Source: Rhynchopus sp. YZ270_cl-10 (lineage: Eukaryota > Euglenozoa > Diplonemea > Diplonemida > Diplonemidae). Taken from it: a stretch of 64,000 bases of DNA. Below are positions 1 to 10,200 of the stretch, one piece after another; the stretch's first letter is position 1; the number at the start of each line of letters is the position of its first letter. Under the pieces are notes generated by a model. It was not told where the DNA came from. It was given only the letters and a program-made list of their open reading frames with translations, and searched no databases. The position numbers and the translations under genes were made by a program. The DNA lies in assembly GCA_964035575.1 (NCBI GenBank), contig OZ037886.1, positions 806,001-870,000 on the forward strand, written 5' to 3'.

Positions 1-1121
1 CGTGCACAAGGTGAACAACTCTCTAACAGAGAACCAAGAGGAAGTGGTCATGGCATATCTCATCGACAGTCTGCGTACCATGTCCGTCAGTGCGGTCGAG
101 CTGCAGCAAGCCGCCCTCGACTCACCCCGCAACAGAGGTGCACGCTCAGTGAAGACGCCTGACCGTGCCTGGGGCGAACCGCCCACAGCAGCAACACCTA
201 ACCGTTACCCCGTAGCGACACCCTCACAGCTGCCCTCTGTAAAGTCTGGCAGATTGATGTGTGCTGCAGACGAAGAGATGCGGGCACAACTCCTCAAGAC
301 AAAGAGCCTGCGTTCGATCTACAGCAAACTCCGGGGGCAGACACGCCAGAAGGTGGTTCTTGTAGACCCTAACGAGCCGTCTTGCTTTGAGTCTTTGAGG
401 AGGCAGTTTGAGGTGAAGTTTAAACTGCCACCGCGGAGTGCGGAGTTTCATTATGAGGATGCGGAGGGGTATCGATGGGAGATTGTAGACACGGACTCTT
501 TCCGAGAGTTTTTGTCCAAGGTTGCGGAGGGGAGTAAGGCGGAACTGACGACGATACCTGCTGTGACACGACCTGCTACTGCTGTGACAGTGGACTCATC
601 TGCAGAGAGGAAGAAGCGGAAGGCACGGCCGCACACTGCCACACCGCATGCAAGGAGTGAAGGCGGCCAGCTTGTCACACATGACACAGCAAACCTGATC
701 CGTGCAGAACGAGATCAAGCAGATGCCAACGACCCCGACGACGCCTACTACGAAAAACGCGACAGATTCCTCCGTGCCAAATGGAAGAACTACCTCACAC
801 GATACGACACAGATGCCTCAGGGACACTCTCGGCAGAAGAGTTGTGCAGAATGCTCAGGGGTGAAGGGAGCCTTGCGTGGCTCGACGACGAGGGGATGCA
901 ACCCCCAGGGTCGGCCTCCTTCCTTTCAAAAAAGGTCTGCGAAATCTTGAAACAGGTATGTCCTTTTTAAGACTTTGAAGTATAATTTTTAAGGCGACAA
1001 CTATACCATTAACACTCAAAACGTGGAACCATATTTTTCGTTGCAGTGCGACAAGAACAATGACGGGGAAATCACCTTCGATGAGTTCAGCATGCTAATG
1101 CTCAAACTCTCGCAGATTTAG
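1..1121 (+). CDS. EF-hand protein with PB1-like segment (5' partial)
   Basis: The reading frame is open from the window edge, so the true start may lie upstream; the first in-frame ATG is at 50. Exon 1 runs to 955 and exon 2 is 1047-1121, joined over a 91-bp intron (GTATGT to CAG) without a frame change. About 342 residues are visible. Residues 115-180 (around LVDPNEPSCFESL and FHYEDAEGYRWEI) look like a ubiquitin-fold PB1-type domain, which is a weak call. Near the C terminus two EF-hand loops are clear: DTDASGTLSAEE in exon 1 and DKNNDGEITFDE in exon 2, each with acidic residues at positions 1, 3, 5 and 12. The pair implies calcium binding. The intron lies between the two loops, so the ORF ending at 970 is only read-through into the intron. 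The middle is basic and low in complexity. The cellular role is unknown. Confidence 0.75.
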
Positions 1122-1407
1122 CACGAGACGTTCCCTCCTCCTATCCCAGCTTTTTTTAGTGATTTTTTAACAGTACCTTCGCCCCAAACTACCCGCCGCT
1201 TCTTGCTTCCGCAATGAACAAAAGGGGGGTGAACAATACAATGGGTGCATTCATGTAGAGCTATACAGTTTCAAGGGCAGGCACCCCACCCACACCCCTT
1301 CGGGTTTTTTTCTCTCTCCACTCTGTCTTCCTCCCTCTTCTCCTCCCTCCTTAGTCGATTTCGACCACCTTCACCTAGAAGACGTACACACCACCCAACA
1401 CTAAACA

Positions 1408-2340
1408 ATGGAACTATGTTCGAACACAATTCAGACGCTGAAGGCAAGTGGTGCCGGTGATGATGTGATCACCACAGCAGATCTCGCAACCGTGGCAGCG
1501 TTCACCATGCGGGAGCTGGCAGGGGAGGAGGGCGATGAGACCACAGTGGTCACAGTGCAGCAGAAGAATGTGCACAGTGCATTGGCAGTGCTTTATTCGG
1601 AAGGTGCAAAGAACGCGGTAGGGGCATCGGATATCACCGACACACTTGAGGGTGTGTGCGCGTGGAAGGACGCCGAGAAGCTGGCAGCAGTCACAAAGGG
1701 GTGGTCCAAGGCAATGCAAAAAATTAGACTCAAGTTGACAGCGCTCGTACCACGTGACCCCTCGGTGCTTTCTTCAAAGTGGTCTGCTCATCATGTCCTC
1801 GGTGACCGTGAACAGGAAACAGCAACAAAGTCGCACGGGAGGTTCCACGTGAACATGAAGCTCTCGGACAACACCGACTTTCAGTTGTCCTGCACCTCGG
1901 AGCAGATGCAGGTATGACGCCCCACGAGGTTTTTATGTTAATTGCGAGTTCTCAAAGAAACACTCGCAAAATGAAAAAGCAAAGTGAATCTGATAATTTT
2001 CTTGAGTGCCCAATGCGATTGGTAGGTACTATTGTGTTCAATGAACAATAGTACCTCGTTCGTTCTCATAGTTCAGTGGGTTACGTCTTCCCCCTTTTTT
2101 CTGTCCTGAATTGGAAATTGAAACAGTATTTGAACCTAATTTGACGAAGGCACATAGGTTTTTCATTTTCTGGTGCTTTAGGAAGTCGGTAACGACCTGT
2201 CAGTGACCTGTCAATATCGACCCCTCCCGGAGCACCATTTTCTCTTTCTTTTTTTCTTTTTTGTTTTGAATATTTCTATACAACAGGTTTTTGAAGAGAA
2301 ATTGCGGGATATGCTTGCCGAGGCACAACGTTCTCATTGA
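1408..2340 (+). CDS. COMM-domain-containing protein (COMMD family)
   Basis: Exon 1 is 1408-1911 and exon 2 is 2287-2340. The join over a 375-bp intron (GTATGA to CAG) gives a 185-residue protein, the usual COMMD size. The N-terminal 110 residues are helical (HN-like region). The last 70, starting near LVPRDPSVLSSKWSAHHVLG, fit the COMM pattern: a Trp-containing strand, a second strand (HVNMKLSDNTDFQLSCT), then a terminal amphipathic helix (SEQMQVFEEKLRDMLAEAQ) completed only by the second exon. Members of this family assemble into the Commander complex that recycles endosomal cargo; that role is inferred by family. The intron carries a strong palindrome at 2024-2056. I cannot assign a particular paralogue (COMMD1-10). 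Confidence 0.6.
2024..2056. repeat. Near-perfect palindrome inside COMMD intron
   Basis: Twelve-base arms, AGGTACTATTGT at 2024-2035 and its exact reverse complement at 2045-2056, are separated by nine bases that continue the symmetry (GTTCA facing TGAAC). In RNA this would form a stable hairpin within the intron. No flanking duplication is evident. Confidence 0.6.
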
Positions 2341-2818
2341 ATGCACGAGTGGTTCGGGTCCCTTCTTGGGGGATGCGAATCGGGGATGGGTGGGTGGCGG
2401 GGGGGGTAAAATGGTTCCATTATTGACGCGTGCAATTTGTTTGTGTATCTTTCTCTCTGATTCGAGGTTTCTGTTGTCGTGTCTGGTTTTCCCTCCCTTT
2501 TTTTCTTCTGTGCATGCCACCTCAAACAATCTCGTTTGCCACAGCAAAAAAACAACACCCCTTAGTCATACTTGCACTCCCATATGAGTAAAGGCCAACA
2601 ATGGGAAAAAACCACCCCCCAAAGTTTCGGCAAAAATATGGGCGTCGGGCGAACATTGGGAAAACATGGATGATGGACTGATCTGTAAACACAGACATAG
2701 ACAAAAACCTAAGTATATTCCCTTCATCTCTCTCCCCCTTTTTTCACATATTCCTCATTTCTTTTCCTTTTTTTCAACACCAATTCAGTCTTTTATTCTT
2801 TTTTTTTATTTTCCAAAA
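2341..2818. other. Intergenic spacer
   Basis: No convincing coding frame on either strand. It has a G-run near 2395-2405 and dense T-rich tracts from 2720 to 2810 just ahead of the next start codon. Nothing else is recognised. Confidence 0.5.
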
Positions 2819-3241
2819 ATGAGCTTGACAGCTGATGGGGAGTTCTTTAAGTGTGATATGTGTGGCATTTACCTTCATATGAATATCTTCTGCAGTCATA
2901 GGAGGCAGTGTAAGGGGTTGAATAGCAAAGAGATGAAGAAGGAATTGATTGCAGAGGTGCAGCAAGACTTGGATAAGGCAGGACGGGACAATTTGATGGC
3001 GTTGGAGGGGTTGGCCGCAGACTTTGACGGTGACATTCCAACAAAAGAAGCAAAAACCGCAACCGACACAGCTGCAGCAGAACGTGCCCGTGCACCCCTC
3101 GAACGACAGCAAGAACTCTCCGATATGAAACGCAACGCAACCTGGCAACGCCAAATGTTCGATGAAGAAGACGCAGAATTAGAAGCACGCCTCAACAACA
3201 TCCCCGATGACATCCTCGATGGGTTTGAAGGTCTCTGCTGA
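2819..3241 (+). CDS. Small C2HC zinc-finger protein
   Basis: A single exon encodes 140 residues from the ATG that follows a long T-rich tract. Residues 12-31 hold one zinc-finger-like motif, C-x2-C-x11-H-x3-C, ending FCSHRRQC. It resembles the ZC2HC1-type fingers seen in many cilia- and cytoskeleton-associated protist proteins. The rest is charged and helical, rich in Lys, Glu and Ala, and ends in an acidic tail (NNIPDDILDGFEGLC). The frame could be extended 51 codons upstream, but that extension is T-tract-derived Phe/Ser and is unlikely to be translated. The function is unknown. Confidence 0.65.
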   Translation: MSLTADGEFFKCDMCGIYLHMNIFCSHRRQCKGLNSKEMKKELIAEVQQDLDKAGRDNLMALEGLAADFDGDIPTKEAKTATDTAAAERARAPLERQQELSDMKRNATWQRQMFDEEDAELEARLNNIPDDILDGFEGLC

Positions 3242-3570
3242 GAAAAAAAAAAATGGCTCCATTAAATATTTCAAATCTTTTTTGCCAATGTGCTTTTTGT
3301 GTTCCAACAAAGCGCATCATTTATCCCCCGCCTTGTTCTAAATTTGCCCCTGGGTTGGATAAACCCATTTTTTTTTTGTTCCTACACAACTTTCCTCAAG
3401 TTCTTGCCAAGGCTTGCTTTAAAGAAAAAGGATACTCCACCCCCTACTTTTCAATGAATTTTTTTTCTTCTCCGCATTTCATAGTACCATCGTATCCGTA
3501 CATCTTCGTCATTTATTCTATCTCCCACCCCCCATCTCCCACCTCCCATTTTTAGGAGGGTCTTTTCAAA
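3242..3570. other. Intergenic spacer
   Basis: A pyrimidine-rich spacer with no gene seen. It ends in a CT-rich run (about 3510-3554) followed by an AG and then the start codon of the GWT1-like gene. Confidence 0.5.
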
Positions 3571-4788
3571 ATGGAGGATTCTTATCGTGAAATGGCGGAA
3601 GCGCGTTTTGTTGGGCAAGAAGGTTGTGCGCATTGGGAGGTGCTCAGTGTTACGTCTATTATTGTATCTGCACAGGTCCTGCGGCGGGCAAGAACACAGT
3701 CGAGATACCAAGCAGCAGAGTTTGTGTACGACACAGTGTTCTACCCGTTGCTGATGATCGCAGCCGTGCAGCTGCCACCTGCAGTTGTGCTCAGCTTTGG
3801 GGTGCTCAGCCTTGCCTATCTCTACCTCTCCCCCTTCAAGAGGGTTGCCTTCAACGAAGAGCCCCTTGGCGCATTCATCCCCCTCTTGGTGCCCTTCAGA
3901 GCCTTGCTCATGATGCTCACAATATACTGCATACTCGCAGTAGATTTCAAAATCTTCCCCAAATCGTACATGAAGACAGAGAAATATGGGATGTCCTTAA
4001 TGGACCTAGGGGTAGGGGCGTTTGTCTTCAGTCATGGACTCTCTATGGGGAATTTGACGGCAAATGTGGATAGGTTGCTTAAGAAGTGGTTTCGTACGTC
4101 GCTCCCTCTGGCGCTGCTGGGTGTGTCCCGTGTGGTGCTCGTTAAGGCGCTGAACTATCAGGAGCATGTCTCTGAGTATGGTGTGCACTGGAACTTCTTT
4201 TTCACCCTCGCGCTCTTGCCAGTGCTGTACTACCCTGTGAAGGGGCTGAAGACGTACGCAGTGGTGCTCTCCGCACTGCATCAGGTCTGGTTGGTGTACG
4301 GCGGTTCGCTCTACATCCTGTCGGATGAGCGGGAGGGGCTGGTGGGGCAGAACAAGGAGGGTATATTTTCACTGCCAGGGTACCTCTCGCTGTTCATCTT
4401 TGGGTGCATCTACCGCCGTGAGTTGGAGACCTCCTTGCGACGGAGGGTGGGGTACGTGGTGCTTGCCTTTGTGGGGTATCTCGTGTGCCACCTGCTTGTG
4501 GAGGAGACAAGCCGGCGACTGTGCAACACCTCGTATGTACTGTTCGTGGTGTTTGCATGCTCCTTGACGTTGCTGATATTGGACTGTTTGCAGGACCCAT
4601 GTGGGGGCAGCGAGTACTTGAAGGCGCTCTCGAGCCGCAGTCTGTACGTGTTTCTAGTCGCGAACCTGCTAACAGGGTTGGTCAACCTCTCCATACACAC
4701 ACTCGAGGTAGGGACACTGCCGTCCTATGCTTTGTTGTTTGTATATTTGGTTGCGTCGCCACTGCTGGGAAGCAGGGCTGTGGGGTAG
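3571..4788 (+). CDS. GPI inositol acyltransferase, PIG-W/GWT1 family
   Basis: A 405-residue polytopic membrane protein in one exon. Family members acylate the inositol ring of GlcN-PI in the ER membrane, an early step in GPI-anchor synthesis. Recognition rests on three conserved stretches: AVDFKIFPKSYMKTEKYG followed by SLMDLGVGAFVFS (residues 126-155), YQEHVSEYGVHWNFFF (about 196-211), and the NKEGIFSLPGYLSLF segment (about 261-275). A C-terminal ANLLTGLVNLSI helix also matches. About ten or more hydrophobic segments are visible. The protein is shorter than the fungal and animal enzymes (about 490-500), mainly because the cytoplasmic loop between the last helices is short. The start is the first ATG of the frame, after a pyrimidine tract. 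It implies GPI-anchored surface proteins in this organism. Confidence 0.88.
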   Translation: MEDSYREMAEARFVGQEGCAHWEVLSVTSIIVSAQVLRRARTQSRYQAAEFVYDTVFYPLLMIAAVQLPPAVVLSFGVLSLAYLYLSPFKRVAFNEEPLGAFIPLLVPFRALLMMLTIYCILAVDFKIFPKSYMKTEKYGMSLMDLGVGAFVFSHGLSMGNLTANVDRLLKKWFRTSLPLALLGVSRVVLVKALNYQEHVSEYGVHWNFFFTLALLPVLYYPVKGLKTYAVVLSALHQVWLVYGGSLYILSDEREGLVGQNKEGIFSLPGYLSLFIFGCIYRRELETSLRRRVGYVVLAFVGYLVCHLLVEETSRRLCNTSYVLFVVFACSLTLLILDCLQDPCGGSEYLKALSSRSLYVFLVANLLTGLVNLSIHTLEVGTLPSYALLFVYLVASPLLGSRAVG

Positions 4789-5725
4789 CCAAGGGGCTTC
4801 GGGTTGGCTTTTGGGGTTACTGGGTATGGGAGGGTCACTGCGACGTAGGCTTCTGTTAGCGAAGTTTGGGCATGCTAGGTGATGGCTGCGGTGCTGTGGT
4901 GAGAGCACGATGGACTACTTCCTCTGTGACTTCAGGCTATGAGTTAGTTTATGAGTCTTACGGTGTGACTGGGGATGGGTTACCTGATGGGGAGGGTTGT
5001 GTGCCTATACCTCTGTGGCGTCTCTTTGAGAGACACTGCAGAGAGAGCGCCGTGTTGTTACGTTTCTTTGATTGCCAATGATACGTACAACGCGGTGTCT
5101 TCGAGCACTGTCGGGGGAGTATGTGCAGGTGGCACGGTGTGTGCAGGAAGGTCTGTCGTATTGCATCTGGGTGGGGAGGGGGGATGGCGGCAGATGTACG
5201 GCAAGAGGTCTCGACATGGTTATGCCTGCACGACGTTTCGTGCGCACGTTACCAACTTTCAGGTCAGTGCAATGACTTTCAAACTTATAGCTGGCTTAAA
5301 CCCCAACCAAGCCCGAATACCACCCTGGGTGTAGCAGTGATCGTACGGTACGTTCACTTACGGCTCACTTTGTGGAAAGTACGAGGGTATCGGGAACGCT
5401 GTGGGCGTAGTGGAGGGGAGGGAGGGAGGGAGGGAGAGGCATGGTTTGTTGTAAACATGTTCGGTGCGCGCACGGAAGTGCAGCCTACAATTGCGCTCGT
5501 TAGGTGAGTGTCACCAGAGCAACCTTAAACGTTTTCCTTATGCCACCTCACTGCGTGGCTTTCTCCTCCCCCCTTTTTTAACATTGGACCAGGGGTCCCC
5601 CTGAGTCGTTTCGCATTTCACTTAAATAACCCCCACCCCCTGCACCTCAAGCAATTGTACAAATACTTCTGTTTCTTTCTCTCGACACCTTATTTCACAG
5701 AAGAATCAACTTTGGGGGTTGAACA
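4789..5725. other. Intergenic spacer with G-rich tract
   Basis: Short overlapping open frames occur but none has domain-like content or a splice partner I can defend. A G-rich run of GGGA units (about 5412-5438) could form a quadruplex. The stretch 5680-5699 is pyrimidine-rich and ends in ACAG 26 bases before the next ATG. Confidence 0.45.
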
Positions 5726-7065
5726 ATGCAGAATGGGGTGCGACACTTTCGTGCCTTGAAGATTGTGTACAGGCCTGATGTGCCTAATTATGAGTACATA
5801 TGTGGGGGGATGAAGAAGTGGGTGGAGGGGTCGTGGCTTGCGGATTTCAAGGCACGCAACCCAGAGGTGTCGGTTGAGGTGCAGACAGTCGACGACCCTA
5901 TAGAACGGCAGGGAGATTTGGTATGGCACTCTCACGGTCGGGGAGGGGGAGGGGAAAATTTGTTGTAATGTTTGTTTTAGCAACAATGGTTTAAGGGTTT
6001 GGGGGTTCTTCGCACTGTAATTGGGTCGTATGAACAATCATGAGAGACGCAGTCATATAAGATTGTTTTGCGTTAGAAGGAGGTTTCTAACTCTTCGGGT
6101 TTGCGATATTTCCATCCCCCAAACAGCATTTCCCAAGAGCCGTGGGGTACTACCTGAACGGAACGTCACAAACCATATTGGCGGCGAGGTTTGGCGCGGA
6201 GGCGATTGACCAGATGATCTACCAGATGCGGAACACGTGTAATGAGGGTTCACCGCTTCCCGCACAGAATGCGGTGATTAAGACGCATACACCAAGTGTG
6301 CAGGGTATGTGGACACCGTACCTGTGGATGAAGGACGCTCAGCTTGTGGAGGAGGCGGAGCCAGAAGATGCGTGGCGAGATGAAATAAAGGACATTGCAA
6401 AGTTCGTGCGAATGAAGAAGATCCACCGCGATCGTGAGTTTGAGAAGAAGAACTACGTTGCTGCGAAGACCCGGCAGAAGCTGGAGAACCGCTGGCAAGA
6501 GGAAGTCTTCCCGTACACAGTGGGGCAGGACACACGCGCTGTCCCGGGGCGTCTCTTCCTGGAAGAGACGAAAACCATCTTCCCTGAAGCTGGTCAGACA
6601 CCACCGCAGTCCTCTCTGGAGAAGGGAGGAGGTGGTTACATGGGTGGTTTCGTTAGCCCCTTCAGCAAAGCAGAGACCTCCGCCTTGGGGTCGGACTCGG
6701 AGCAAGGGAATGCGTTCGTCCACACGGGGGACAAGGTATGTTCGACGATGTCTTTTAGGGTTAATAAATACACTGCCGCACATTGACACGCGCATGACAC
6801 AAACACACTACAGTACAACGTCAGCAAACACCAGCGGGGTGGTACAGTTCCCCCCTTCGCAGGAGCACCGTTCACGTCGGGTTACGGCGACCACGAAAAT
6901 TACTGGAAGAACTGGGACCTATTCACATACTCGTCACAAAGCTACAGCCCGCCTCGCTCGGAGGTGCCTACTCGCGATTACAACAAAACGCGACGTGCGA
7001 TCGAAATTGCAAGCCAAGTGCGTCAGCAAAAAGGAAGGGAGGACAACTGGGCAAAGGAGTCCTAG
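5726..7065 (+). CDS. mL43-like mitochondrial ribosomal protein (L51/S25/CI-B8 fold) with long C-terminal extension
   Basis: Exons are 5726-5920, 6127-6735 and 6814-7065; the introns (206 and 78 bp) are GTATG-to-CAG and both joins keep frame, giving 351 residues. Residues 1-110 fit the thioredoxin-like L51/S25/CI-B8 domain: a first strand (RALKIVYRP), a helix ending WVEGSWLADFKARNPEVSVEV, then, across the first intron, GYYLNGTSQTILAARF and a terminal helix. This is the pattern of mL43, and less well of NDUFA2. Either assignment places it in the mitochondrion. The remaining 240 residues are charged, with several Trp/Tyr-rich patches (ENYWKNWDLFTYSSQSYSP), and match nothing I know; such extensions are common in protist mitoribosomal proteins. 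I see no clear N-terminal targeting peptide beyond a short basic start. Confidence 0.65.
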
Positions 7066-7256
7066 GGGGTGGGGTGCTTTCTGTTGTGGGTGTGTCTTTG
7101 TGTGGAACACCACGACACATATTTTTAAAAAGCCACGGAAAGAATACCAAACTACATTCCTTCTCCTTTTATAACTACACTTCCTCTCTTCCTGAGCACC
7201 TTCCACCTTTTCCCCATAGGAATACACATGAGAGGACACAGAAACCCCAGATTGCA

Positions 7257-10200
7257 ATGGATCCTCGCGTAGAGTGGTTCAACTCGAAGGTGCGATGGGG
7301 GTTGCGGAAGATCGAGAGTGCGTCTGTGTTGGAGTGTTTTCAGAATGAGGACACGACGCAGAAGCTTATGCAGTTTTGCGAGGCAGACAGTTCGCAGGAG
7401 AACCGCTGCTCTGTGTGTATGTTCTATGCGGAGCTGGAGAGCTCTGAGCAGCAGACGGACAGCTCCAGTGGGAAGCTGAACTTCGTGCTCGACAAGCTTC
7501 CACCCGAGCTCGCGCTCACAGAGAACGTCTGCAGCATGTACTTCATCAAGTCTGTGCCCGAGAGCCTCGAGAGCGCAGAGACACTCGACCTCTCTCTCGA
7601 ATACGGTGTTCTCGACTGCCCCCGCCTCCAAACCGTGAAGGACCTCATGCTCAGCGTCTTCCTCCCCACGATCGACACTACACACCGTGGTGGCGCCATA
7701 TCTCTTGACGGCAATGAGACCGGGCAGAGCACACCCACAGAGCTCTCGTTCGACCGCGAAAAGCACTCTGCCGTCATCGAGCTTTCGGACGACTGCACAC
7801 GCGCCACCCTGGTGCAGGCTGTGAGCGAGAACATCGTGCCCTGGGCAGTGTCGAATGTGCCTATCTCTACAGGGCGGTATGAGTGGCGCATCCGCTTCGA
7901 GAAGGGTGTGGCAGGGGAGATTGGTGTGTGCACACGCGACATTAAGAAGGACCGTCCGTACAAGCACAACAAAAACAAGAACCGGATGTGGGTGTACTCG
8001 AAGGACGGCACTGCCAAGGGCAAGGGTGGGCAGGAGAAGCCGAGCAGCACGACCTTTGCTGAGGGCGACTCTATGTGCGTGGAGATCGATATGGACGTCG
8101 GTGTCATTGAGTTTTCCAAGAACGGCAAAGAGAAGGTGCGCCTTGAGCAGGTCACAGGGGAGGTGTACCCTTGCGTTTCCATCACAGAGCAGGGCGACAC
8201 TGTTGAGCTGTCCGGCTTCCGTGCCACAGGCGCAACCGACCAGGGCGACACAGAGAAGTTGACACATCTGCAGGTGCAGTTGCAGGAGGATGTGCGGTCG
8301 TCGATCCTCCGCCTCGCACAGAACATCAACACTGTCATCCATCAAGTGTCCGGAGACAGAAAGCTGCAGATCCCATCGCACATCCAAATCAATGAAACCG
8401 AGACAGACATCAAACAGGCGCAAGAGAACGACGACCTCCTCGCAGAGATAGATGACCACGTGCTCAAGTGGAATTCACACATCTCCATGGTCATCGAGAC
8501 GCAGCAGCAGAACGACGCTGCCGCAGGCAAGAACCCCCTCTCCGAGATCGACTTCTGGAAGGACAAATACGCCGTGCTCTCGGCCATCTACGAACAGCTC
8601 AACCTTCCCGCAGTCAAGACGATGCTCAAGATCCTGAAGGAGTCCGACGTTGGCACGTCGTACCCTAACTTCGAGATCTCATACAACAACCTCTCAAAAA
8701 TGTACCACGAGGCCAAGGACAACGTCAAGTTCCTCTGCACGCTTGAGCGCCACTTCAGGGCCATCACGAACGTTACACCAGGGCAGTCCCTGCAGCCGAT
8801 CCTGGACACACTGCCGTCCATGATGACGGCCATCCGGATGGTGTGGACCATCTCGCGGTACTACAACACTGACGAGAAGATGATGCGGCTGCTTGAAAAG
8901 ATTGCGAACACGATTGCAGAGAAGGTGTCGAAGCACATCAACGTGAAGTCGACGCCAGGGCAGCCGTCCATCCTCTCCATTGGGCGTGCAGGCTTCGAGG
9001 AGGCGAAGCGGAAGATTCTTGAAGGCCAGGCGGTCCTCGAGCAGTGGAAGAAGAGCTACCAGAAGACACGGCAGGACATCGAGCAGACGGAACGCGACGC
9101 GCGTTGGGAGTTCGACAAGAAGCGACTCTTTGGCACTACCGACTACATGGCGCTGCGGTGCATCGAGCTTTTGGAGATTGTGACGACCTTGGAATACTAC
9201 CACACTGTGCTTGGCTCGCAACTGAAGGCTGTTACCAAGGACACTGTCGGGATTGACCAAGTCATGCGAAAAGTGGAAGAGTTAAAAAAACCTATAGAAA
9301 CCGTCGCCTTCGACATCTTCGACGAGCGTGCACAGCCGTCCTGGAGTGCACAGTTCGACAGATTCAAGCGCCAGGTGGAGCAGATGAACGCACACACACG
9401 GCAGTTCATTGAGTCCTCCTTCAAGCAGCTGCGTTCCTCTGAGGCTGCATTCGAGCTGCTGCAGTCGTTCAAGACACTTCCACCCCGTGGAGGCGACGCG
9501 AACGATGGAGACTGGAACCTTGGCAACCTTCTCCTCAAGAAGTCCGAAGGCATCTTAGACCGCTACAGAGACGAAGTCAAGGACGTCGAGCAGATCTTCA
9601 AGGAGCACCACCAGTCTCCACCCCTCACGAAGAACCAGCCCCCAGTGGCAGGCGCTATCCACTGGAGCGAGTCGCTGTTCCAGAGAATCAAGCAACCTAT
9701 TAAAAAGTTTCTTACCGAGGAATCTATTCTTGCAACGTCAAAGGGAAAAGACGTGCGCAAAACGTACGTCCAAGTTGCGAAGCTTATGAAGGAGTATTCT
9801 GTCGACCTCTACGAGAAGTGGAAGCTGGAGGTGAACACACATACAATTGACTATCTGAAGGCAAACATTCTGAAGCGTGCGAAGAATGCGGATGGGTCGA
9901 CGTGCTACACAGTCAACTTCGATAACAACCTGTTCCAGATCATCCAGGAGGCGAAGTACCTGGACAGGCTTGGCTACGACGTGCCTGGCATTGCATTGCG
10001 TGTCACCCTTCTTGATGAGAAGTACCACGACTTCGTCGAGAACCTGAAGTCCATGCTTGCCAAGTACAACGAAACCCTTGCCGTCGTCGACCCCCCAGAG
10101 CACGCCATCCTCGGTGAACACATCGCTCAGCTGGAGGCCGCGATAGAGCCTGGGTGGAAGACACTGAACTGGAACTCCCTTGGCATCAAAGAGTACATCA

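Noticed and set aside
2200-2547. Minus-strand 115-codon frame over the COMMD 3' end
   Set aside because: It overlaps the second COMMD exon and G-rich spacer and has no recognisable content.
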